A stretch of DNA of 64,000 bases from an uncultured Acidobacteriota bacterium (GTDB lineage: Bacteria; Acidobacteriota; Terriglobia; Bryobacterales; Bryobacteraceae), in contig CADEFM010000006.1 of the NCBI GenBank assembly GCA_902826605.1, positions 1-64,000 on the forward strand, given 5' to 3'. How positions within the stretch are numbered: the first letter of the stretch is position 1; every line of letters begins with the position of its first letter. Under the pieces are notes generated by a model. It did not search any database. It was not told where the DNA came from and saw only the letters and a list, made by a program, of their open reading frames with translations. Of this stretch, positions 34,728 through 42,269 are shown piece by piece. The translations under genes and the position numbers were made by a program.

Positions 34728-37700
34728 TCACGCTTCCTGTCCCGATGGCTTAGCCTCGGGATATCGCAGCCGGCGCAGCCAGGCTTTCAGCCGCTTATGC
34801 AACGCCATGTGCTCCAAACGGTCCGCTTCCACGTATGCCACCGGAACCAGTAGCAGCGTGAGCAGCAAGCACAGCGACTGACCACCGATAATCGTAACCG
34901 CAATCGCCGACCGCTGCGATCCGCCGATCCCGAGTCCCAGCGCCGTCGGCACAAGCCCCGCGATGATCGCTGAAGTAGTCATCAGTATTGGCCGGAGCCG
35001 CGTGCGGCAAGCCTCCACAATCGCCTCGCGCAATGGCAGCCCGCGCGCACGGAGTACGTTTGCGTATTCCACTTGCAGAATGGAATTCTTTTTCACGATT
35101 CCGAACAGCAGTAGAATCCCCAGCGCGCTCCACAAATTCAGGGTTCTGCCCGTTGCCCAAATGGTGAGCAGCGCGAACGGAATCGAAACCGGGATGACAA
35201 GCATGATGATCACGGGCTGAACAAAGCTCTCGAACTGGGCCGCAAGCACGATATAGACAAAAATGCTGGCCAACGCCAGGGCCATTAGAAGGTTTGCCGT
35301 CGTCTCATCCAGAATTTGCGTTTGTCCGGCGAGCCTCCCGCTGTATCCAGGAGGAAGCTTCAGCCCGCTGATCAATCGCCGCACGTCGGCGGATGCCTCG
35401 TCCAGCGCATGCCCCGGCGCCACGTCCGCTTGCAAAGTGATCGCATACTGGCGATTTACCCGTCGGATCTGCGCCGGACCGTAGCCATGCACGAACTTCG
35501 CGATATTGTCGATACGAACCGGCGACCCGGCCGACGACGGAACCGTCAACTTTCCAATCGCCTCCACGTCCCCTCGCTGCTCTTCGAGAACCCGGATTTT
35601 GACAGGATATTGCTCGGACCCTTCGCGGTAGCTCGAAATTTCATCTTCGCCCGCCACCATCAGGCGCAGCAGCGACCCTACCGTGGACATGCGCACACCC
35701 AGGTCGGCCGCCCGCGCACGATCCACTGCAACGTGGATCTCTGGATTCGCGTTGGTAAAACTTGTCTTCGTGTCGACCAAACTGGGCGTCTCTTGCCCTC
35801 TATTCAGCAATTCCTGCGAGTAGTCGTACAGCTTGGTCATATCCGGACCCATGAGGTTCGCCATAATGGCGAAGTCGGCTTCACCTCCCCCAAGCGCCGC
35901 TTTGCCCGCCACAATCGCCGACAGTCCGGGCCGGCTTGCCATTAACTTTCGCATCCGCTCCATCACGGCCGCTTGCGACGATACTCGCTCCGTGATTGGC
36001 TTCAAATACACGAACACGTGGATGTGGGTCGCCCGGCTAGTCGAACCCACCTGATACTGCACCTCGGCCACACCCTCCTGTTCTCCGAACTCCTTGACCA
36101 TGTCTCTCGCAATGGCCGCAGTACCTTCCAAGGAGATTCCCGGCGCGGCGTCCGCATGCAAAGTGAGCTGGCCCATGTCCTCGTCTGGAATGAATGTCCG
36201 CCCCACCATGCGGTTGAGCGGCACGGTGGCGAAAGCAACGACTATTGACAGGCCAATAATCGCCCAGCGATGACCCAATGACCAATGTAAGAGCCCCGCG
36301 TACCCTCTGTCGACGGCACGGAATAACCATCCGTCCTTCGTCTTGCCGGAGCCATGCGAAGGCTTCACCTTTAGAAAGCGCGAACTTAACATGGGCGTCA
36401 GCGTAAAGCTCACCAGCATGGAGACGACGATTGAAAACGCCATGCTCCAGCCGAAAGGATAAATGAACCGAGACGCGTAGCCCGTCATAAACGCGACCGG
36501 GAGAAAGATCACGACCAGGGACAGAGTCGTCGCCATCACCGGCAGCGCCACCTCCCTGGTAGCCTGAATGGCGGCGTCGAATGGTGTGGATCCCTTTTCC
36601 TCAATATGCCGGAAAATATTTTCCAGCACCACAATTGCGTCATCGATCACAATACCCACTGCTAGCGTGAGTCCCAGCAGCGTCATGTTGTTCAGCGTAA
36701 AGTCCATCGCCCGCATCAGCGTGAAAGTCGCGATGATCGACGCTGGAATGGCCAGCGACGAAATCACCACCGCCCGCAAATTGCGGATAAAAAATACCAC
36801 TACCAGTGAAGCCAGCAGGCTCCCCCACAGCAAGTGTTCTTCGAGCGATTCCACTGACGCGTTAATGTATTTAGAATCGTCGCTGACAATCGTCACTAAA
36901 CATCCCGGCGGCAGAGAAGTGCGGAGGGCTTCTAGTCGCAGCTTCACCGCATCGGTCACCTTAATCGTGTTCTCGCCCGATGCACGCCGAATGTCTAGTT
37001 GAATCGCCGGTTGGCCGTCCCGCAGATACTGCGCACTCATCTGGCGCTGCGTCGAGTCTTCCACCGTTCCAATGTCTGCAATGCGGACCGGTGAACCGTT
37101 TACCGTCTTGATGATAATGTTCTTGAAATTGTCGGCTGCCTCAATCCGCCCTAGTGTTCGCAGCCCCACTTCCCAGTTCCCTTGTTCCATGATGCCGCCG
37201 GGAACTTCTACGTTCTCCGCTTGCACGGCATCCCGAACCTGATCGATCGACAATCCGTGTGCATTCAGCTTTTCAATGTCGACGACCACGTGCACTTCGC
37301 GCGGCAGCGCGCCATTCATGGAAACTTCGCCTACCCCGTCCACCGATTCGAGAGCCCGCTTCACCTGCTTGTCCGCAATTTCCGAAAGCGCTCTCAGGCT
37401 CATCGTGTCGGATGACAATACGATGCTCATGATCGGCGCCGCGTCCGGATCTGCTTTCTGAATGATCGGCGGCAGGACTTGTGGCGGAACATTCCGCATC
37501 GCCGCGGCTACTTTTTCGCGGACCATGTTGGCCGCATCTTCCAAATTGCGTTCAAGAACAAAACGAATATTGATATTGCCGCTGCCGAGCGACGCCGTTG
37601 AAGTCATCTGGTCGATACCGCCCACGCCGCTGAGCGCGTTCTCCACCGGCATGATGACCGCCGTCACAATTTCCTCTGGACTCGCGCCCGGTAAACGCAG

Positions 37701-37841
37701 CGTCACGTTTACGATGGCGGGTTCAGCTTTGGGAAACAGGTCCACGTTCAAGCTTCGGAACGAAAACAGTCCCAGCACCACCAGGGACGCCACCAGCATG
37801 GTGGCGAATACCGGACGCCTTACGCAAAGTTCGGATAGCAT
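34728..37841 (-). CDS. RND efflux pump inner-membrane transporter (HAE1/AcrB family)
   Basis: A 1037-residue proton-driven drug/solute exporter. Twelve membrane helices with two large periplasmic loops are evident. The proton-relay Asp pair is in LAVGIVIDDAIVVLENIFRH (helix 4), and the helix-10 Lys is in LLLFGIVKKNSILQVEYANV. KADPDAAPIMSIVLSS is the conserved pore-domain motif. It starts one base after the adaptor stop on the same strand. An outer-membrane TolC-type channel is not encoded nearby, so a shared channel is likely. Substrates are unknown. Confidence 0.93.
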   Translation of the reverse strand: MLSELCVRRPVFATMLVASLVVLGLFSFRSLNVDLFPKAEPAIVNVTLRLPGASPEEIVTAVIMPVENALSGVGGIDQMTSTASLGSGNINIRFVLERNLEDAANMVREKVAAAMRNVPPQVLPPIIQKADPDAAPIMSIVLSSDTMSLRALSEIADKQVKRALESVDGVGEVSMNGALPREVHVVVDIEKLNAHGLSIDQVRDAVQAENVEVPGGIMEQGNWEVGLRTLGRIEAADNFKNIIIKTVNGSPVRIADIGTVEDSTQRQMSAQYLRDGQPAIQLDIRRASGENTIKVTDAVKLRLEALRTSLPPGCLVTIVSDDSKYINASVESLEEHLLWGSLLASLVVVFFIRNLRAVVISSLAIPASIIATFTLMRAMDFTLNNMTLLGLTLAVGIVIDDAIVVLENIFRHIEEKGSTPFDAAIQATREVALPVMATTLSLVVIFLPVAFMTGYASRFIYPFGWSMAFSIVVSMLVSFTLTPMLSSRFLKVKPSHGSGKTKDGWLFRAVDRGYAGLLHWSLGHRWAIIGLSIVVAFATVPLNRMVGRTFIPDEDMGQLTLHADAAPGISLEGTAAIARDMVKEFGEQEGVAEVQYQVGSTSRATHIHVFVYLKPITERVSSQAAVMERMRKLMASRPGLSAIVAGKAALGGGEADFAIMANLMGPDMTKLYDYSQELLNRGQETPSLVDTKTSFTNANPEIHVAVDRARAADLGVRMSTVGSLLRLMVAGEDEISSYREGSEQYPVKIRVLEEQRGDVEAIGKLTVPSSAGSPVRIDNIAKFVHGYGPAQIRRVNRQYAITLQADVAPGHALDEASADVRRLISGLKLPPGYSGRLAGQTQILDETTANLLMALALASIFVYIVLAAQFESFVQPVIIMLVIPVSIPFALLTIWATGRTLNLWSALGILLLFGIVKKNSILQVEYANVLRARGLPLREAIVEACRTRLRPILMTTSAIIAGLVPTALGLGIGGSQRSAIAVTIIGGQSLCLLLTLLLVPVAYVEADRLEHMALHKRLKAWLRRLRYPEAKPSGQEA

Positions 37842-37842
37842 A

Positions 37843-39072
37843 CTAGTCCGTCCTGTCCTTTACGGCCACTTTCATTCCGTCGGCTAATGTATCGACGTCG
37901 GTCAACGCTATAGATTCGCCCTGCTTCAAACCGTCGACGATCTCCACCCGATCCCCATGCCGGTCGCCAAGCTTCAGTTCGCGGACGGAAAGCTTGTTCT
38001 CGTTTATTACGAACGCTTGGTTTACTCCAAAACGATACTGCACACCCGCGTAAGGAATCGTCAGCGCCTGTTCGGTCAACGCGGTCTCCACGTGCACTCG
38101 CGCGAAGCTCCCCGGTTTTAGCAGCATTTGGTCATTGGGCGCGATCGCTTCAAACGAAAATGACCGCGTCAGCGTGTTCACCGACGGGCTGATACGCGAA
38201 ACGGTAGCTCTGAATTTGCGATCCGGAAACGCATCGGTCTGAAATTCCACGGATTGATTCAGCTTCACCCATGGCGCCATTCGCTCTGGAATCTCCGCTG
38301 TGATCTTGAGGGCGCCCCCGCGCACCAGCGTCATCACCGGAGTCTGCGCGTTTACCAGTTGACCTTCGGACACCATTCGCTTTTGCACAAAGGCCTCAAA
38401 CGGAGCCCGTATAGTGGCGTCCTTCAATTGCCGAGCCGCCAGTTTGAGCGCGGCCTCTGCGACGTCTATTTCCGTCCGAAGGTTGCGCGCGTTCTGCAAC
38501 GCGGCGTCATAGGATGCACTCTTGGTCTGATAAGCCGCCTCGGCGGCATCCATCTCCTGTTGCGCGATCAACTGTAGTTTCTGAAGCGCCTGGGCCCGGG
38601 TTCGCGATTGCTGCGCTTGCAACAGTTCCGCTTCCGCCCTGCGTACATCCGGCGTATCTTTTTCCGCTGGCATGGCCCCTGAGGTCGCTGCGCCGTACTT
38701 GGTCAGGGCTCGCGAAAGTACTGCCTTCTGTTGCTCGAAGTTATACCGCAGTTTTTCAGGATCGAGTTCGATCAGCACTTGATCGGCTTTCACCAGGTCG
38801 CCCAAGTCCGCGAGCACCCGCAGCACTACGCTCTCTGACTGAGACGAAATCGTCACTTCATCCTGAGCTGAAAGCGTCCCCACGACTTCAACGTCACGCC
38901 GCATTATCTCCTGCCGAACGGCTGTGGCTTGCACGGCCTTCACCTTAGGTTCCGGATGCGCCTCGGCGACCGGCGGACGTCCACAGCCAGCCAGTGCCAC
39001 CACATTCAGCAGCGCCAAAAAATAACGCGCAAGCCTGCCATCCTGCAAACATCTATAGATCGGTGTCATCAT
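37843..39072 (-). CDS. RND efflux periplasmic adaptor, lipoprotein
   Basis: A 409-residue membrane-fusion protein. The leader ends in a lipobox, VVALAGC, so the mature protein should be lipid-anchored at Cys30. The lipoyl halves (EVVGTLSAQDEVTISSQ and APFEAFVQKRMVSEGQLVNA) flank a coiled-coil hairpin rich in Ala, Gln and Glu (about residues 125-205). Beta-barrel and membrane-proximal domains follow. It links the RND transporter to an outer channel. First gene of the pair; a short open frame with a good ribosome site lies 54 bp upstream. Confidence 0.92.
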   Translation of the reverse strand: MMTPIYRCLQDGRLARYFLALLNVVALAGCGRPPVAEAHPEPKVKAVQATAVRQEIMRRDVEVVGTLSAQDEVTISSQSESVVLRVLADLGDLVKADQVLIELDPEKLRYNFEQQKAVLSRALTKYGAATSGAMPAEKDTPDVRRAEAELLQAQQSRTRAQALQKLQLIAQQEMDAAEAAYQTKSASYDAALQNARNLRTEIDVAEAALKLAARQLKDATIRAPFEAFVQKRMVSEGQLVNAQTPVMTLVRGGALKITAEIPERMAPWVKLNQSVEFQTDAFPDRKFRATVSRISPSVNTLTRSFSFEAIAPNDQMLLKPGSFARVHVETALTEQALTIPYAGVQYRFGVNQAFVINENKLSVRELKLGDRHGDRVEIVDGLKQGESIALTDVDTLADGMKVAVKDRTD

Positions 39073-39126
39073 CCGTGCGTATTCCGAAGAAGGGCGTGGT
39101 GTGCAAATTGCGGCGCATGGAGACGG

Positions 39127-39198
39127 TTACTCGTCGGAGTAGAGATACAGGACCTGTAGCGAAGCGCGACGGGTCAACAGTTCTGCTGCGCTGGTCAT
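39127..39198 (-). CDS. Possible 23-codon leader ORF upstream of the efflux operon
   Basis: ATG 39198 is preceded by GAGGAG at about ten bases, and the frame ends at TAA 39127-39129, 54 bp before the adaptor start. The peptide is MTSAAELLTRRASLQVLYL plus four residues. It may be a regulatory leader whose translation controls the efflux genes, or a remnant of a regulator gene. No hairpin pair supporting attenuation was worked out. Low confidence. Confidence 0.3.
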   Translation of the reverse strand: MTSAAELLTRRASLQVLYLYSDE

Positions 39199-39540
39199 GA
39201 CAAACCGCTCCTCTTTTTGTCGTCCCTCACCCCGCGGAGCGCTTCGCCGGTAACCACTCCAAGAACCAGAATATCGGCTATGATATCACAACTGCGAGAG
39301 CATCGAATTGGCGGCCAAACATTGGTAAAAGAGTCCTGCTGCCTTTGGAAGGCTGGCCTCGGATCTGGGCCTTTATCATTTCGCGCGGACTTCGTATAGG
39401 TCTCGCGGAAGATGGAGTTCGTCTAGCTGACGGTGATTTCTCCGGGGCACGGAGCCAGAGCTCAGCGGTTCTTTATCCCGCTGAGCGTAAGCCAAAGAGG
39501 CCGGACCTGAGCGACCCCTGGCTCAACTAACTAACAAGAC
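39199..39540. other. Intergenic, about 340 bp
   Basis: No convincing gene on either strand. Presumably holds the efflux operon promoter. Near 39460-39500 there is a CCGCTGAGC/GCTCAGCGG-type inverted similarity (GCTCAGCGG at about 39460, CCGCTGAGC at about 39479), which can form a hairpin of nine pairs with a ten-base loop. Its role is unknown. Confidence 0.4.
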
Positions 39541-39861
39541 TTAGCGTGCCCAATGGTGGATAGTTGGGTCAAGGAGCGCTGCAATCGGCGCCTCTTCTGA
39601 ACACCCGTGAATCCTTAGGTGGTTCAAATAGGCACTCTTGGCTTGAATTTTTCGCTCATTCGCCAGGTGGATCGCTACACTCATCAAATTATCGAAGCGT
39701 GAAACATCCAGTTCCCCTTCAAGCACCGCGCAGAATCGGGATCGATACTCTTGGATTTGCACTACTTCGCAAACAGCGTTACTAAGTTCGCCAAGGAGGT
39801 GCTGGGCTTGTTGGCAATAAAGGAGGGGCTTTGGATTCGCCGTGGTCGTTGCTGGTGACAT
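39541..39861 (-). CDS. Small helical hypothetical protein
   Basis: A 106-residue soluble protein, all-helical in appearance, with QAQHLLGELSNAVCEVVQIQ in the first half. The second half has LMSVAIHLANERKIQAKSAY, followed by LNHLRIHGC. The ribosome site GGAGG five bases before ATG 39861 is excellent, which supports a real gene. It resembles short acidobacterial proteins with HMANERK-like motifs, function unknown. Flanked by intergenic DNA on both sides, so probably monocistronic. Confidence 0.65.
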   Translation of the reverse strand: MSPATTTANPKPLLYCQQAQHLLGELSNAVCEVVQIQEYRSRFCAVLEGELDVSRFDNLMSVAIHLANERKIQAKSAYLNHLRIHGCSEEAPIAALLDPTIHHWAR

Positions 39862-40031
39862 TTGTTCCTCCAGTCCTATGAATTAGAGTGGGGTTTCAGT
39901 TTGGACGTTTCCGGTAAAAAAATCCTTAGTACGCGGCGACTGGGAAATGTTTAAGGGGTAAAATAGAGAGCGTTGAAGGAAAATGGGGAAGTGAATTCCC
40001 CCACGATCCGACGACGGAACGGAGCGATCCT

Positions 40032-40793
40032 ATGCAATCTGTATCCACTGCAAAGCAATCACACCACCGGCTCGCAATCATAGTGAAACTAGCCTTCGGG
40101 CTTGTGGCTGCTTGGTGTGCACTGGATGCGCAGGCAGCCACGATATACAGTTACCAAGCCGGGGTCGCGGGCGGCGGCACAAACGCCCAAGCGCCGGGCC
40201 AGCAGGTTACCACTCCGAGCGGAGGCCCCTGGGACAGTATCGTCTTCAACTTTTACGACAATAGCGGTAACCCAGTCGCGCTTGGAACGATTTTCCTTCT
40301 ATCGCAATCATACAGCGGAACCGCATCAGCGCTTAGCTCTTCGACCACCGGCTTTATTGCCAGCGCAGTGGGAGGGGGGTTGGGAGGAGTGTACACATTC
40401 GCGTCTTCGGTCACATTGCAGCCGAACACCGCCTACTATTTTTACAACTCCGCCCTGTCGCCGGGGGAGTGGGGTAATAATGCGAATTTTTCGTCCATTG
40501 GGAGCGGGTACCAAGGCTACGGAGCGGCAAACGGAGGAGTAACGCTTACATACACCACAAGACCATTCGCGCAGGCCTTCAACCTCACGGGCACAACAGT
40601 AGCTGCACCAGAACCGCACCCGGCAGTCCTTATATCTACAGCGCTGTTGGCATTGGGAATCTTGGGACGAAAACAAAATGCACGGCGCATGGTTGCATAT
40701 GCTGGATCCGTTAGGCCTGGCCGGGACGAATCCACCTCCAACGGAACAACACCCTGCATCACTGTGGCAAATGAAGCCGCGAATTCAGTGTGA
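40032..40793 (+). CDS. Secreted PEP-CTERM-like protein with extended tail
   Basis: A 253-residue protein with a signal peptide ending near AQAA (residue 36). The body is rich in Gly, Ser, Thr and Tyr, with aromatic strand patterns (WDSIVFNFYDNSGNPV, TLQPNTAYYFYNSAL). Near residue 194 it has APEPHPAV followed by a hydrophobic stretch (LISTALLALGILG) and a basic cluster (RKQNARR), the three parts of an exosortase sorting signal. Unusually, about 33 polar residues follow the basic cluster; PEP-CTERM proteins normally end there. A frameshift or a lost stop is possible. No exosortase gene is in the window. Confidence 0.68.
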   Translation: MQSVSTAKQSHHRLAIIVKLAFGLVAAWCALDAQAATIYSYQAGVAGGGTNAQAPGQQVTTPSGGPWDSIVFNFYDNSGNPVALGTIFLLSQSYSGTASALSSSTTGFIASAVGGGLGGVYTFASSVTLQPNTAYYFYNSALSPGEWGNNANFSSIGSGYQGYGAANGGVTLTYTTRPFAQAFNLTGTTVAAPEPHPAVLISTALLALGILGRKQNARRMVAYAGSVRPGRDESTSNGTTPCITVANEAANSV

Positions 40794-41093
40794 ACGTTTC
40801 GGTAACAGAGGGCCATTCTCCCTGTTCCTGCAACGACGCGAGGGTGCTCACCCCTGTTCCGGGTAACAGGATCGCTTATCAGTTCTCTAGGGTGAGGCGC
40901 GCGAAAAGTGGCCCGACTGTGGAAGACAACGGGTTCAGCAAATAGATGAGCGCCAAACTGGAAAAGGCGGAGGGACGTTCCAGGGACTTAGTCTGTTGCT
41001 TTGCGAGAACCCCCTCCTCCGTTGGGCGAGGCAATAATCCCTCCGTTCCTTCTAAGCAATGAACGCGTGCCCAGCCAGATTTGAGGCTAAGGG
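40794..41093. other. Intergenic, 300 bp
   Basis: Between a convergent gene pair. It contains CGGAGGG near 40972 and CCCTCCTCCG near 41010, which can pair imperfectly across about 30 bases. This may help termination, but there is no clear T-run. No gene seen. Confidence 0.35.
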
Positions 41094-41477
41094 TTACTTG
41101 GCCTCCAAGATCATTTCGATGATCGCTTTCTCCACATCTTGCGCCACGCCGGCCAAGGCTGGCGAATCGGAAAGGGCCTTGAGCATGGCAGATGGCTTCA
41201 TCATGCCGATTTTTGTCTTGCCACCCTCGGAGTAGACCGAGACACGGCATGGCAACGCCATGTTCAGGTCCATGTCTTCGCTCAGAACCTCGTTTGCTTT
41301 TTGGGGATTACATATTTCGAGGATCTGGCAGGCATTGGGAAAGTCCACGCCTTTCTTCTTCAGTGTTTCCTGCAGATTGTGGATGTGCAGGACGCCGAAC
41401 TTATGGCGCTGAACAGCGGCCTCCAAATCCGCCACTGCCTGTTCGACGGACTTCGGCGTTTGGACGATATATTTCAT
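41094..41477 (-). CDS. DUF302 domain protein
   Basis: A 127-residue protein of the DUF302 family. It begins MKYIVQTPKSVEQAVADLEA, has the family segment KFGVLHIHNLQETLKKKG, and then ILEICNPQKANEVL and NMALPCRVSVYSEGGKTKIG. I chose ATG 41477 because AGGAG precedes it at proper distance; the frame continues to 41510 without support. No signal peptide. The two conserved Cys (ICNP and LPCR) may bind a metal or cofactor; the biochemical role is not known. It lies downstream of the first tRNA-Leu copy on the same strand. Confidence 0.88.
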   Translation of the reverse strand: MKYIVQTPKSVEQAVADLEAAVQRHKFGVLHIHNLQETLKKKGVDFPNACQILEICNPQKANEVLSEDMDLNMALPCRVSVYSEGGKTKIGMMKPSAMLKALSDSPALAGVAQDVEKAIIEMILEAK

Positions 41478-41695
41478 GGTGTTCTCCTGCTGGGTCTGCG
41501 GCTCTAGCATAGCCTGCCAGTTCTTGACAGGTCAAAGACCGTCGAGGGCTCGGAGGCAAAGCGGCTATTAGAATTTCGCCGTGCCCCTCAGTTCAAAGGG
41601 ATTTGCTTCGCGCGCGTAATGGTGTCGCCCCTGCGTCGAAGCGGGATCAAGGTGACCCGCAGACTTTCGGCTTCGAAGCGACGGCAAAGTGACGT

Positions 41696-42019
41696 TGGTG
41701 CGGGCGGAGGGACTTGAACCCTCACGGGCCTTGCGGCCCAACGGATTTTCATACCCGTCTACGGCTTTCACCGCCCTCGCCATTGTGTAGCGAGGTTTGG
41801 AGTCTGGACTATCCCTTCACCATGTCCGGGACGGTTCCCGGATGTTAGGTGCTGCCCGTCTAGTCTCTACACCTTCCCGGCCGTTTCGGGCCGGGCTTGG
41901 CTCGGGATCGCCATGTTACAGGGTTCCCCGAATTTGAGCAGTTCTGGATCGCCGGTTTCCCGGCGAGCACTCAAGTTTTCGCTTAAGTCCGATGCGTCTG
42001 CCGATTCCGCCACGCCCGC
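41696..42019 (-). tRNA. tRNA-Leu(UAA), copy 1, interrupted by a group I intron
   Basis: The 5' exon is 42019-41985 and the 3' exon 41749-41699, with an encoded CCA at 41698-41696. The acceptor stem GCGGGCG pairs with CGCCCGC, and the D-arm (GCGGAATCGGCAGACGC), the long variable arm (GGGCC/GGCCC) and the T-arm (AGGGTTCAAGTCCCT) are intact. After removal of the intron the anticodon loop reads CTTAAAA with anticodon UAA. It lies downstream of the WG-repeat gene. Confidence 0.93.
41750..41984 (-). ncRNA. Group I intron (IC3-like), 235 nt, in tRNA-Leu copy 1
   Basis: The 5' splice site follows the second U of the anticodon loop (CUU|AAG). The guide sequence CTTGAGT pairs with exon-intron ACTTAAG, giving P1 with the diagnostic U.G pair at the cleavage site. 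The catalytic core GTGTAGAGACTAGACGGGCA and AAGGGATAGTCC closely resemble the cyanobacterial tRNA-Leu(UAA) intron. The last base is G (omega G), followed by AAAATCCG. No homing endonuclease is encoded. Confidence 0.92.
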
Positions 42020-42269
42020 ACGGTTTCAAGTTAGCACGAATGAACGGCTGACCCGATCGGACTTTTAAGGTTCATTTGGCCTACCTGCATACTGCTGATA
42101 AATACAGGCTTACAGTCCGCAAGATGTGAAAGTGTGTAAGTAACTGTGTAAACTTCGTTGGTTTGAAATCTCTCGCATGCCAGCATCTTATCAGCGATCA
42201 AGGCGCAGACTGGCATGCGAACTCAGCACTGCTCACCAGAGACGAAGGATGGTGGATGTGAGGGTCGGC

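Larger units (their letters stand above)
41661..42069 (-). repeat. Duplicated tRNA-Leu/intron segment, copy 1
   Basis: This segment matches 44791-45205 over its whole length. It includes about 30 bp beyond the tRNA 3' end, the full tRNA with intron, and about 50 bp before the 5' end. Differences sit mainly in intron loops and in helices that keep pairing. The similarity stops at AAGTCCG-type sequence corresponding to the anticodon loop of a tRNA relic present only beside copy 2. Confidence 0.85.
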
